A stretch of DNA of 5,624 nucleotides from Acidobacteriota bacterium (GTDB taxonomy: Bacteria > Acidobacteriota > Terriglobia > Terriglobales > Acidobacteriaceae). The stretch covers positions 1-5,624 of the forward strand of contig QIAI01000144.1 in assembly GCA_003224995.1 (NCBI GenBank), written 5' to 3'. A program made the position numbers and the translations under genes. Shown piece by piece: positions 1 to 5,572 of this stretch; within the stretch, counting starts at the first letter, position 1; each line of letters opens with the position of its first letter. The notes under the pieces are model-generated. The model saw nothing but the letters and a program-made list of their open reading frames with translations. It did not search any database and was not told the DNA's origin.

Positions 1-537
1 CTTCATCATGGTCACATTGTCGGAGAGCATGGTCGCCGTGGAGACGACCTTGTAAAAATCCGCCGGATAGTGCTGCATCTTGGCCAGCGTCTCATCGAGC
101 TTCTTGGTGCCATGAAAGTCGTGGAACGACAGGATCAAGGCCGCTCGTGCCCGCAACTTTTGTAACTGCTCCGCTTTGCACTTAGTGGCAGTCTGTAGCT
201 CGACGTCGATCAGCTGGCACCCGGCTGCGACTGCCTTGGTGAGCACTTCGAGTTGGGACGCGATCGACCCTCGAAACTTGCCTCCACTCGCCGCTCGCCG
301 GCAAGTGGCGATCACCACGGCATGGGGGTAGAGTTCGAAAAACGACTTGATCCTGGGAAGCGCCAGTCCGGGTCGGGGTAGGTAGTCCAACCTGAACTCC
401 ATAAAGGGGTTGTCTCGAACCAGGCCTTCTGCTTTATCGAGCAGTTCGGCGGGATCCGATCCGGTTACGGCCACGCAAACCCGAGGCATCCTCAAAGGCA
501 GGAAGCGTTGTACGAAGTTGGTTGGGGAAGAACTCAT
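1..537 (-). CDS. aroD: Type I 3-dehydroquinate dehydratase domain, 3' end outside window (probably bifunctional AroD-AroE)
   Basis: Reading the minus strand from ATG at 537 gives 179 open codons to the window edge. The product should dehydrate 3-dehydroquinate to 3-dehydroshikimate through a Schiff base, step three of the cytoplasmic shikimate pathway. Visible signatures of the type I (class I aldolase fold) family: strand start RVCVAVTG (19-26), substrate-binding EFRLD (47-51), ATCR (77-80) followed by GGKFRGS (85-91), DVE (111-113), catalytic His139 in SFHDF, and Schiff-base Lys163 in DFYKVVSTA. All key residues are present. The text after the lysine (LSDNVTMMK) resembles fused AroD-AroE proteins of Acidobacteriota, but the shikimate dehydrogenase half would lie outside the window, so fusion is inference. 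Start: ATG 537 is the first start after an in-frame TAG and lacks a clear Shine-Dalgarno; ATG 489 (MPRVCVAV) is a good alternative that matches where family members usually begin. Confidence 0.93.
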   Translation of the reverse strand, partial: MSSSPTNFVQRFLPLRMPRVCVAVTGSDPAELLDKAEGLVRDNPFMEFRLDYLPRPGLALPRIKSFFELYPHAVVIATCRRAASGGKFRGSIASQLEVLTKAVAAGCQLIDVELQTATKCKAEQLQKLRARAALILSFHDFHGTKKLDETLAKMQHYPADFYKVVSTATMLSDNVTMMK

Positions 538-560
538 TCGGTAGCGAACGATCGGGCGCG

Positions 561-589
561 ATCTTACAGGGGCCTAATTCCAGATGCAA
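561..589 (-). promoter_or_regulatory. Putative sigma70-type promoter for the 3-dehydroquinase gene
   Basis: On the minus strand TTGCAT (589-584) is followed after exactly 17 bases by TAAGAT (566-561). Both hexamers are recognisable versions of the -35 and -10 consensus with ideal spacing. Transcription would begin near 554, giving a leader of about 17 bases for the ATG at 537 or about 65 bases for the ATG at 489. Seen by eye only. Confidence 0.4.
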
Positions 590-625
590 CAACGGATTAA
601 CTTTGCTTGCCCGGAAACTTTTTGC

Positions 626-646
626 CACCCTCGCATAACACCCTCG
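626..646 (+). repeat. 8-bp direct repeat CACCCTCG at 13-bp period upstream of promoter
   Basis: CACCCTCG occurs at 626-633 and again at 639-646, each followed by an A/T-rich TAA (CATAA and TAA). The second copy ends five bases before the putative -35 hexamer of the downstream plus-strand gene. Position and spacing would fit an activator or repressor site, but two short copies can also arise by chance. Confidence 0.35.
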
Positions 647-651
647 TAACC

Positions 652-680
652 TTGACCCACCCCCACCCCCTTGTTACCTT
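652..680 (+). promoter_or_regulatory. Putative sigma70-type promoter for the secreted repeat protein
   Basis: TTGACC (652-657) is separated by 17 bases from TACCTT (675-680). The -35 is near consensus; the -10 is weaker but keeps the first TA and last T. The predicted start near 687 leaves a leader of about 67 bases before the ATG at 754. The spacer is a C-rich tract on this strand (656-670). Confidence 0.45.
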
Positions 681-718
681 CCGGCTGAAGCCCTTGTGTC
701 TACAGCGGTTGCCGGGGC

Positions 719-750
719 GGAGACTCTGTTTCTCACCGAGTCTTGGAGGT
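719..750 (+). promoter_or_regulatory. Leader hairpin abutting a strong Shine-Dalgarno
   Basis: AGACTC (721-726) pairs perfectly with GAGTCT (738-743) across an 11-base loop, and G-U pairs at 720/744 and 719/745 can extend the stem. The ribosome binding site GGAGGT (745-750) begins where the stem ends, three bases before the ATG at 754. This strong site is what fixes the start of the downstream gene. The stem is short, so a regulatory role is only a possibility. Confidence 0.4.
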
Positions 751-753
751 AAG

Positions 754-1716
754 ATGAAGAAACTAGGACTTTTACTCTTGCTGGCGACAGTCGCGGCAGG
801 AGCGCAGGATGCCAGCCAGGCAGCCGACGCCAATGCGCCGCAAGGAACTGCGCCCACCTCGGTGAGCTTCCCGGTGGAGCGTATCCAAACGCCGACCTAC
901 GCAGACTTGTACTGCGCCGGCTTCATCAATAAGGGCCTCTTGCCAGACGCAAATTATGTGGCGGGCGGCCTGCAGACTCCGAACACCACCAAGTTTGTGA
1001 CCGGCGACATCATCTACCTCGCCGGTGGTGGCTACACCACCGGTGGGCAATACACCATTGTCCGCGAGCTCAAGGACCAGAACCGCTACGAAGTGTTTCC
1101 CGGACAGGCCAAGGCGGTAAATTCCGCCGGACAGCCGTATGGCGAGATCGGCCGGGTGCGGATCGTCGACACGCGCAGCAAGATGGCCGTCGGCCAGATC
1201 GAATACAGCTGCGATCCCATCAACCCGGGCGACATTGCTGTGCCTTTCGCCGAGAAGCCGGCCATTTCGTTCCATCCCCCCCTGCGCTTTGACCGTTTTA
1301 TCCCCAAAACCGGGAAGACCAGCGGACGCATTGTCCTGGCCAAAGACTTCGATTCCACCTTGGGCACGGGCATGAAGGTCTACATGAACCTGGGTTCGAA
1401 CCAGGGCATCAAGGCGGGCGACTATTTCCGCGCGGTCCGGTCGTACTCCTCGGATCTTGCTGACCCGGTTGACTCCCTATCCTTCCGAGCGTCCACTGCG
1501 GAAGATACGCAGCGCCGTCCTCCGGCCATTGAAGGCAACTGGATGACGAAGACCAAGGGTCCGAACATCCACGTGAGCGGCCTGCCACGCCGTGCAGTCG
1601 GTGAGATCGTCATCCTGACCACCACCCCCACGACCGCCACCGGCATGATCGTGTTCTCTCTGGAGGATGTTCACGTCGGCGACGCCGTAGAACTCGACGA
1701 CCAGCAGCAACAATAA
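754..1716 (+). CDS. Secreted protein of unknown function with two internally repeated domains
   Basis: A 320-residue protein. Residues 1-17 form a classical signal peptide (MKK, then a Leu-rich core, then AGA before Gln18), so the product should cross the inner membrane; the signal shows no lipobox. The mature part contains two copies of one pattern: a GD turn followed by a Y/F-rich strand and a VR (GDIIYL...YTIVRE, 84-105; GDYFRAVR, 222-229), then a closing block with a GEI or GRV strand, a T-rich strand and an exact GD turn (about 130-163 and 281-314, ending in INPGDIAV and VHVGDAVE). The two cysteines (54, 153) both lie in or before repeat 1 and could form a disulfide. The C-terminus is a QQQQ tail. 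The layout recalls secreted proteins with FlgT- or LysM-like small beta domains, but I do not recognise the family with confidence. It is preceded by its own promoter and followed by a strong terminator, so it appears monocistronic. ATG 754 is chosen over upstream ATG 607 because of the GGAGGT site and the signal peptide. Confidence 0.9.
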   Translation: MKKLGLLLLLATVAAGAQDASQAADANAPQGTAPTSVSFPVERIQTPTYADLYCAGFINKGLLPDANYVAGGLQTPNTTKFVTGDIIYLAGGGYTTGGQYTIVRELKDQNRYEVFPGQAKAVNSAGQPYGEIGRVRIVDTRSKMAVGQIEYSCDPINPGDIAVPFAEKPAISFHPPLRFDRFIPKTGKTSGRIVLAKDFDSTLGTGMKVYMNLGSNQGIKAGDYFRAVRSYSSDLADPVDSLSFRASTAEDTQRRPPAIEGNWMTKTKGPNIHVSGLPRRAVGEIVILTTTPTTATGMIVFSLEDVHVGDAVELDDQQQQ

Positions 1717-1738
1717 CCGCTACCGATCAGAATTCCTG

Positions 1739-1770
1739 CCGGGAAGCCTTCCAAGGTTTCCCGGTTTTTC
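1739..1770 (+). terminator. Rho-independent terminator of the secreted protein gene
   Basis: An 11-bp stem (1739-1749 with 1754-1764, one G-U pair at 1746/1757) closes a four-base loop and is followed directly by TTTTTCTTT. It lies 22 bases past the stop codon at 1714-1716. The stem is GC-rich at its base and the T-run is immediate, as in canonical intrinsic terminators. Confidence 0.88.
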
Positions 1771-2189
1771 TTTGCTCCATCAATGGAGAGGCCGCGAGGG
1801 AGACAACACCTCACTGCACATCCTCAGAAGAGTTGTACGGAAAGGAGAGCTGCATCGACCTCGAGTAGGCCGGTGATGCGCTGCGGATGAAAGTTCCGAC
1901 TTGGCTGATTGTCGGGTTACCGGAAGAAGACCACGTGATAGTCACCCGGTATCAGCGAGGCGCCTACCAGCAGCAGGATCGTTACGATTGCGAGTTCCAT
2001 TGGATTCGTCCCCCAAGCATCTCCGCACAATAGCGCACAACTTGCGATTTCCCAAATTACCAGGGTGCTACTGGCGGCTGCCCCTACATCTATTTCGTTG
2101 GATGCAAAACGTGTTCGCGGGTGCGAAAAAGTTCGAGAGAAATTGCGTTCGATGAGAAACAATTCGCCGCTGTAAGGCGGGCCGCGCGC
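1771..2189. other. Low-content intergenic region between converging genes
   Basis: About 420 bases separate the terminator from the end of the chromate transporter gene, which converges from the other side. Both strands contain only short ORFs, most without a ribosome binding site. The only items I would point to are a tiny membrane-span ORF on the minus strand (1917-2000) and a CGCACAA direct repeat (2024-2030 and 2034-2040, period 10) just upstream of it. A CCGC/GCGG mini-stem near 2167-2180 is too weak to call as a terminator for the transporter. No transposon ends or RNA gene were seen. Confidence 0.5.
1917..2000 (-). CDS. Candidate 27-residue single-span membrane peptide
   Basis: Minus-strand ATG at 2000 opens 27 codons ending in TAA (1919-1917). 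The peptide begins MELAIVTILLLVGASLIPG and is almost wholly hydrophobic for its first 17 residues, then has a short polar and aromatic tail (DYHVVFFR), so it would be one membrane span. A G-rich GGGGGA lies seven bases before the ATG and could act as the ribosome binding site. It overlaps a 48-codon plus-strand ORF (1887-2033) that lacks such a site. I do not recognise a family; it does not match KdpF or other small membrane proteins I know. It could be chance. Confidence 0.25.
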   Translation of the reverse strand: MELAIVTILLLVGASLIPGDYHVVFFR

Positions 2190-3353
2190 TTACCCCGGTT
2201 GCACGCCTGAAAGCAAGAGCGCTACTCCCATGGCCGCACTGCCAAGAACCAGCCACGCGGAATTCACTCGATAACGAAACAACAAGACCGCGCTAAGCAG
2301 TGCGATCGCGGTGGTGAACCAATCCCTGATCGCGCTCCGGCCCAACTGGGCTGAAACCACGATCATCAAGGCCAAGGCCGCTATGTTGATGCCATCGAGC
2401 ACGGCTCCCGCAGTGGCCGAACGCCGGATCCGCGGCACCAGGGGGCCGCTCAATCCGACCAGAACAAATGCCGGGAGGAAAATTGCAATGGTTGCGATCA
2501 GCGCCCCCGGCACGCCGCTCAGGAGGTAGCCAATGAAGGTCGCGGTGGTAAACAAAGGCCCGGGGGTGACCTGCCCCATCGCGACCGCGTCGAGTAGTTG
2601 GCGTTCTGTCACCCATCCCAGACGAATCACCAGGTCTGACCGCAGGAACGCGACCAGTACGTACCCTCCGCCAAAGATGCTTCCCCCGATTTTCAGCATC
2701 ACCAGAAACAACATCGATAGGCTGAACGACGCTGCCAGCGAAATTCCCCCCGCCGCCACTCCCGCCGGGAGAATGCCTTTTCCTCGCGACCTAAGTTGCG
2801 CCAGGCCGGCCAGAACTCCGGCGACGGCCATGGTCAGAAGTGGATCTAGGCCGACCGCGGCGGCCATCAGAGACGCCAACCCCAGCATCGCCAGCCAGAG
2901 CGATTTGATCGCTGACCTGGCCAGGCGAAAAGCTCCTTGCGCGATGACCACAATTAAGGCCGGCTTGACTGCATAGAGGGCCGCATTCAGCTGCGGCAAA
3001 GATCCATAGCGGACGTATGCCCAAGCCAGGCAGCCGACCATCAGCGCGGCAGGCAAAATGAAGCTCACGCCCGCCACCAACAGGCCGCGCCAGCCGGCGC
3101 GCACCCGTCCGATATGAATGGCCATCTCGGTGGAGTTGGGTCCCGGGATCAGGTTGGTGGCGCCGAGAAAATCGAGGAACTCCTCCCGGCTTAGCCAGCC
3201 CCGGCGGGTGACCACCTCTTCTTCCATCATGGCGATATGGACCGCGGGTCCGCCGATTGCCGTTGCTCCCAGTCTGAGGAACAGCACGGCGAGTTCCTTC
3301 AAAGAGGTTCGAGGGGCGTCGTGCTGGTTTCCTGAGAACGAGGTGGAAGACAT
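2190..3353 (-). CDS. chrA: Chromate transporter ChrA, full-length two-domain form
   Basis: A 387-residue polytopic membrane protein of the CHR family, which exports chromate from the cytoplasm; in many bacteria the true substrate is unproven. The two homologous halves are both visible. Half one has GGPAVHIAMMEEEVV (34-48), RRGWLSREEFLD (50-61) and the signature IPGPNSTEMAIHIG (69-82). Half two has GGSIFGGGYVLV (223-234), a matching GWVTERQLLDA (246-256) and VTPGPLFTTATFIGYL (262-277). Both halves continue into long hydrophobic stretches, and total length is usual for the two-domain form (around 390-400). It starts 51 bp after the AMMECR1-domain gene on the same strand and is probably the last gene of that operon. 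No strong Shine-Dalgarno precedes ATG 3353, but the start fits the family. There is no chrB regulator or other metal-resistance gene nearby, so a dedicated chromate-resistance locus is not indicated. Confidence 0.95.
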   Translation of the reverse strand: MSSTSFSGNQHDAPRTSLKELAVLFLRLGATAIGGPAVHIAMMEEEVVTRRGWLSREEFLDFLGATNLIPGPNSTEMAIHIGRVRAGWRGLLVAGVSFILPAALMVGCLAWAYVRYGSLPQLNAALYAVKPALIVVIAQGAFRLARSAIKSLWLAMLGLASLMAAAVGLDPLLTMAVAGVLAGLAQLRSRGKGILPAGVAAGGISLAASFSLSMLFLVMLKIGGSIFGGGYVLVAFLRSDLVIRLGWVTERQLLDAVAMGQVTPGPLFTTATFIGYLLSGVPGALIATIAIFLPAFVLVGLSGPLVPRIRRSATAGAVLDGINIAALALMIVVSAQLGRSAIRDWFTTAIALLSAVLLFRYRVNSAWLVLGSAAMGVALLLSGVQPG

Positions 3354-3404
3354 GGCAGCCGCGATTTATCCGCCCGGCCGACGGAAGACCGATTTTACTT
3401 CCGA

Positions 3405-3965
3405 CTAACCACCTTGTTCGTCATCGCCGAAAACCTCCGCGGTAAACGCTTCCAGGGTCGCGCCGGTTTCCCACGCACGTGCTGGAAGGCCAGCTTTGCG
3501 GCAGGTCTGCGCGAGGAAGGTCTCACGATCCCAATGGTGTTCGACTGGAACCTGGGGCAAGAGGAGCCCACGATGTGAACCAAGGCTCACCACCAGCCCA
3601 TGGCGGCCAATCTCGATCTGCTCGGGAAGAATGGGCTGTAGCCGCGAAAGCACACTGAGCGAGATCGCTAACTCGGGGGCTTCCTCGCGAGTGACGGGTG
3701 CGAACCGAGTATCCTGCGACGCTGCCGCGCGGGCTGTCTCGATCACTGCTCCGTACAGAGGCGCGACCGGGAAGACGTACCCTACACAACCACGCAACTG
3801 ACCTTGTCGATACAGGGTCGTGAATACTCCTCGCGGTTCGGCGAGATGCGCCGTGGGACAATCCCAGGAGATCGTACGATCTTCCAGAGCAGATTCGATC
3901 GACCGGTGGGCCAGCTTCAGAAGCAGACTTCGTTCTTCGGCGGAGTACTCATCGTGGGTGCTCAT
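3405..3965 (-). CDS. AMMECR1-domain protein (AmmeMemoRadiSam system protein A type)
   Basis: A 186-residue soluble protein spanning a whole AMMECR1 domain. The family core is clear: EPRGVFTTL (43-51), then LRGCVG (57-62, usually LRGCIG), then a helix with ETARAAASQDTRFAPVT and the strand LAISLSVLS, and later HRGLLLPQVP and a C-terminal helix (FLAQTCRKAGLP). In some bacteria this domain is part of the AmmeMemoRadiSam set with a Memo-like protein and a radical SAM enzyme; neither partner is in this window, and the biochemical role is not established. It lies 31 bp after the pgsA stop and 51 bp before chrA, so co-transcription is likely. Start: ATG 3965 gives the usual family length. A TTG at 4013 would add 16 residues and overlap pgsA, which is less likely, although neither has a clear ribosome binding site. 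Confidence 0.92.
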   Translation of the reverse strand: MSTHDEYSAEERSLLLKLAHRSIESALEDRTISWDCPTAHLAEPRGVFTTLYRQGQLRGCVGYVFPVAPLYGAVIETARAAASQDTRFAPVTREEAPELAISLSVLSRLQPILPEQIEIGRHGLVVSLGSHRGLLLPQVPVEHHWDRETFLAQTCRKAGLPARAWETGATLEAFTAEVFGDDEQGG

Positions 3966-3996
3966 GGGGAAACGCGCAGCGCTCGCGAGTGAGCGG

Positions 3997-4595
3997 CTAT
4001 GAGGTTGGAACAATATTGCGCTTCCGCCGGCTCAGCACGAATGCCCGGCGCCGGTTGCGCACCACTTGCCGGTCGATCTTCGACCAGAACGCGGCAAAGT
4101 AATCCACCGCGGAAATCAACGACAGGCACACCATGAACCCGATGGCCGTCCAGGCAATCCAATGCACGGGAAAGAAGTATCCATTGAACAGCGGCCATTC
4201 TTTCCAGCGGTGATCGAGAATCACCGCAACCACGGAAACAATCTGCACCACCATCTTGAACTTGCCGAGTTCGCTGGCTTCAATCGTGAAGCCTTCGCTG
4301 GAGGCAATGCCGCGCAGGCCGCTGACCAGGAACTCGCGCCCAATCACAATCACCGCAATCCAGGCCGGCACTAGGCTGGGATTGAACTGCACCAGCGTGA
4401 TATAGGCCGAGGCGATCAGCATCTTGTCGGCCAGCGGGTCGAGAAGAATTCCCATGGTGAGGCGGCGATGAAGAGCGCCGACGCCAGGAGTTCTTTCTCG
4501 CCATGGGCGCTGCTGAAGCGCGTGGTCGATAGAACCCAAATGAGCAAGGCAATGCAGCAGATTCGGACAACCGTGATGGAGTTCGGCAGATTCAC
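3997..4595 (-). pseudogene. pgsA: CDP-diacylglycerol--glycerol-3-phosphate 3-phosphatidyltransferase, disrupted by internal deletion
   Basis: PgsA is an inner-membrane enzyme making phosphatidylglycerol phosphate from CDP-diacylglycerol and glycerol 3-phosphate. From GTG 4595 the minus strand reads MNLPNSITVVRI and a first membrane span to SALFIAAS (codon 46, 4460-4458), a typical PgsA start. That frame then reads PWEFFS and stops after 59 residues. The rest of the enzyme resumes two bases later in another frame, from ATG 4455: MGILLDPLADKM, then IGREFLVSGLRG, GKFKM and a final span, ending at TAG 3999-3997. The signature DxxDGxxAR-x8-GxxxDxxxD is cut: only its second half (GILLDPLAD) remains, and the first half with two aspartates and the Ala-Arg is absent from every frame. 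About 17 residues appear lost, so a deletion near 49-52 bp (length 1 modulo 3) is inferred. A GTG at 4629 opens a 210-codon ORF in the C-terminal frame, but its first 55 or so residues are out-of-frame nonsense. Real mutation or assembly error cannot be told apart here. Confidence 0.85.
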
Positions 4596-4646
4596 GGAAA
4601 AATCGAGCGCCGTGTGCGTGGGCGGTCACGAAAACAGCGTTTTTTG

Positions 4647-4676
4647 ATTATCCTCCACGCTGCAAGGGGAAAGCAA
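4647..4676 (-). promoter_or_regulatory. Putative sigma70-type promoter upstream of pgsA
   Basis: On the minus strand TTGCTT (4676-4671) and GATAAT (4652-4647) are separated by 18 bases. The -10 is one base from consensus. It lies in the 172-bp gap between the YidB-family gene and the pgsA start, and would give a leader of about 45 bases. It could drive pgsA, the AMMECR1-domain gene and chrA as one unit. A GGAGG inside this stretch is too far from either GTG to be a ribosome binding site. Confidence 0.35.
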
Positions 4677-4767
4677 TGGACAGTAGTGCAACTTCGATGG
4701 TCACCGAACGATCACGCCTGGAATTAAGGCGGGTCGTCGCCGGCCCCCCTCTTCCTCGAAGGCCGCG

Positions 4768-5118
4768 TTATCCCTGGGTTCCGGTTTTCTCCAATGATTG
4801 CAACATGCTCATTCCGGTCTCCATCAGACTGGAATGCTGCGGGATTTGCCCATTCGGCGTCAGCTTGTCGACCAGCGTGGGCAGAAGTTGGCTCAAAGCC
4901 GCTCCAGCCGTCTCCGGAGAGATGCCCGCCTTGGCGGCCAATTGTTTTACCTGCTCGCAGCCCAGTACGCTTTCAATATGCTCAGTGCTGATGGGCAGGT
5001 TCTCTCCGGTTCCTACCCAGGACGATGCTAGACCTCCCAATCCTTTTTCCTGAAGATTCGAACTTCCGCCCAACATACCAGTCGCAGCGCGGTTTTCTAG
5101 CTCGTCAAGAATACCCAT
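4768..5118 (-). CDS. YidB-family (DUF937) protein, short form
   Basis: A 116-residue protein of the YidB/DUF937 family, whose function is unknown. Family marks are plain: start MGILDEL, then QEKGLGGLASSWVGTGENLPIS (23-44) with the hallmark WVGTG, a helical block ending in LGCEQVKQLAAKAGISPE (52-69), and LLPTLVDKLTPNGQIP (78-93). The family's usual N-terminal low-complexity Gly-rich and helical segment between MGxLDEL and the QEKGLG motif seems reduced to about 15 residues (ATGMLGGSS and neighbours), so this protein looks roughly 25-35 residues shorter than I would expect; that comparison is from memory. The frame is intact. AAGGAGG lies five bases before ATG 5118, a strong ribosome binding site. 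It is separated from the upstream helix-hairpin-helix gene by a terminator-like hairpin and is probably its own unit. Confidence 0.88.
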   Translation of the reverse strand: MGILDELENRAATGMLGGSSNLQEKGLGGLASSWVGTGENLPISTEHIESVLGCEQVKQLAAKAGISPETAGAALSQLLPTLVDKLTPNGQIPQHSSLMETGMSMLQSLEKTGTQG

Positions 5119-5157
5119 GGTGCCTCCTTAATTTCAGGGTGGAACGAACACCTTCAA

Positions 5158-5202
5158 AACAGTTCGGCGCCGGCATGCCTCAAAAGAGTAGTGCCGACGC
5201 CG
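5158..5202 (-). terminator. Terminator-like hairpin after the helix-hairpin-helix gene
   Basis: GGCG and CGGCA (5166-5169, 5171-5175) pair with TGCCG and CGCC (5192-5196, 5198-5201), one C/A mismatch apart. The 16-base loop can fold further through CTC/GAG around AAAA (5179-5188). Read on the minus strand, the stem is followed after five bases by TGTTTTG, a modest T-run. It sits about 23 bases past the stop of the helix-hairpin-helix gene and before the YidB-family gene. The plus strand has no T-run after it, so the minus direction is preferred. Confidence 0.45.
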
Positions 5203-5224
5203 CTTGAAGAAACTTGCATGAAGC

Positions 5225-5563
5225 TCACTGCTGTTTGGCGATGACTTTGTCTTTGATCTTGCTGTAAGTAGCTTGCGGGATGATCTTTTTGTGGACCAAC
5301 TCAGTCTTGGTCTTGTAAGGACGCCCATCGATAATCTTTTGCGAATACTTCTCCCCGATGCCCGGCAGAGCGTCGAGCTGTTCCTTGCTGGCTGAATTTA
5401 GGTCGACAAGATCGGCCGCCGGTGCTGCCGTCGCCGCGCTCTTCTTCGATTTCGTTGTGGCTTGCGGTGCGGCCGACCCGGTGCGGGCCAGGCCCGTGCT
5501 CGCCACCAACAGCATCGCGAATACGCCGATCAAAATGCGTGTGATCCAATTCTTTCGTTGCAT
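5225..5563 (-). CDS. Small exported helix-hairpin-helix protein (ComEA-like)
   Basis: A 112-residue protein with a signal peptide (RK at 3-4, hydrophobic core 10-22, likely cleavage near LARTGSAA), a Lys/Ala/Thr-rich linker (33-50) and one helix-hairpin-helix unit: DLNSASKEQLDALPGIGEKY (54-73) followed by SQKIIDGRPYKTKTELVHKK. This motif binds DNA backbone without sequence specificity, as in ComEA and UvrC-type proteins. The second half (IIPQATYSKIKDKV, 94-107) occupies the place of ComEA's second hairpin but lacks its GxG turn. An export signal plus DNA-binding fold suggests a periplasmic or surface role such as DNA uptake, but no other competence gene is here, so this is inference. AAGGAGA lies six bases before ATG 5563 and overlaps the stop of the upstream gene, so the two are almost certainly co-transcribed. 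Confidence 0.9.
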   Translation of the reverse strand: MQRKNWITRILIGVFAMLLVASTGLARTGSAAPQATTKSKKSAATAAPAADLVDLNSASKEQLDALPGIGEKYSQKIIDGRPYKTKTELVHKKIIPQATYSKIKDKVIAKQQ

Positions 5564-5572
5564 TGCGTCTCC

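Noticed and set aside
434..628. Minus-strand 64-codon ORF overlapping the 3-dehydroquinase start
   Set aside because: Shadow of the 3-dehydroquinase frame, which carries all the catalytic residues.
607..753. Upstream ATG at 607 extending the secreted protein by 49 residues
   Set aside because: It would cover the promoter-like elements and leader, adds a basic low-quality stretch before a clear signal peptide, and lacks a ribosome binding site; ATG 754 has GGAGGT.
772..1275. Long minus-strand ORF opposite the secreted protein gene
   Set aside because: It is antisense to a gene with a signal peptide, ribosome binding site and terminator, and its translation shows no family motif.
1887..2033. 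Plus-strand 48-codon ORF in the intergenic region
   Set aside because: No ribosome binding site, no recognisable motif, and it overlaps the slightly better minus-strand micro-ORF.
2533..2976. Plus-strand 147-codon ORF inside chrA
   Set aside because: Antisense of a conserved membrane protein; Pro/Arg/Thr-rich translation typical of shadow frames in GC-rich DNA.
3966..4013. TTG at 4013 as start of the AMMECR1-domain gene
   Set aside because: Adds 16 residues unlike the family, overlaps the pgsA end and has no ribosome binding site.
4456..4629. GTG at 4629 as the true start of a complete 210-residue PgsA
   Set aside because: Its first 55 or so residues are an out-of-frame reading of the genuine PgsA N-terminus, which is visible from GTG 4595 in another frame.
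4740..4767. CGGCC/GGCCG pairing after the YidB-family stop as a terminator
   Set aside because: Only five pairs around a long loop and no T-run follows on the minus strand.
4676..5053. Plus-strand 125-codon ORF across the YidB-family gene
   Set aside because: Antisense shadow; the minus frame carries the YidB hallmark motifs and a strong ribosome binding site.
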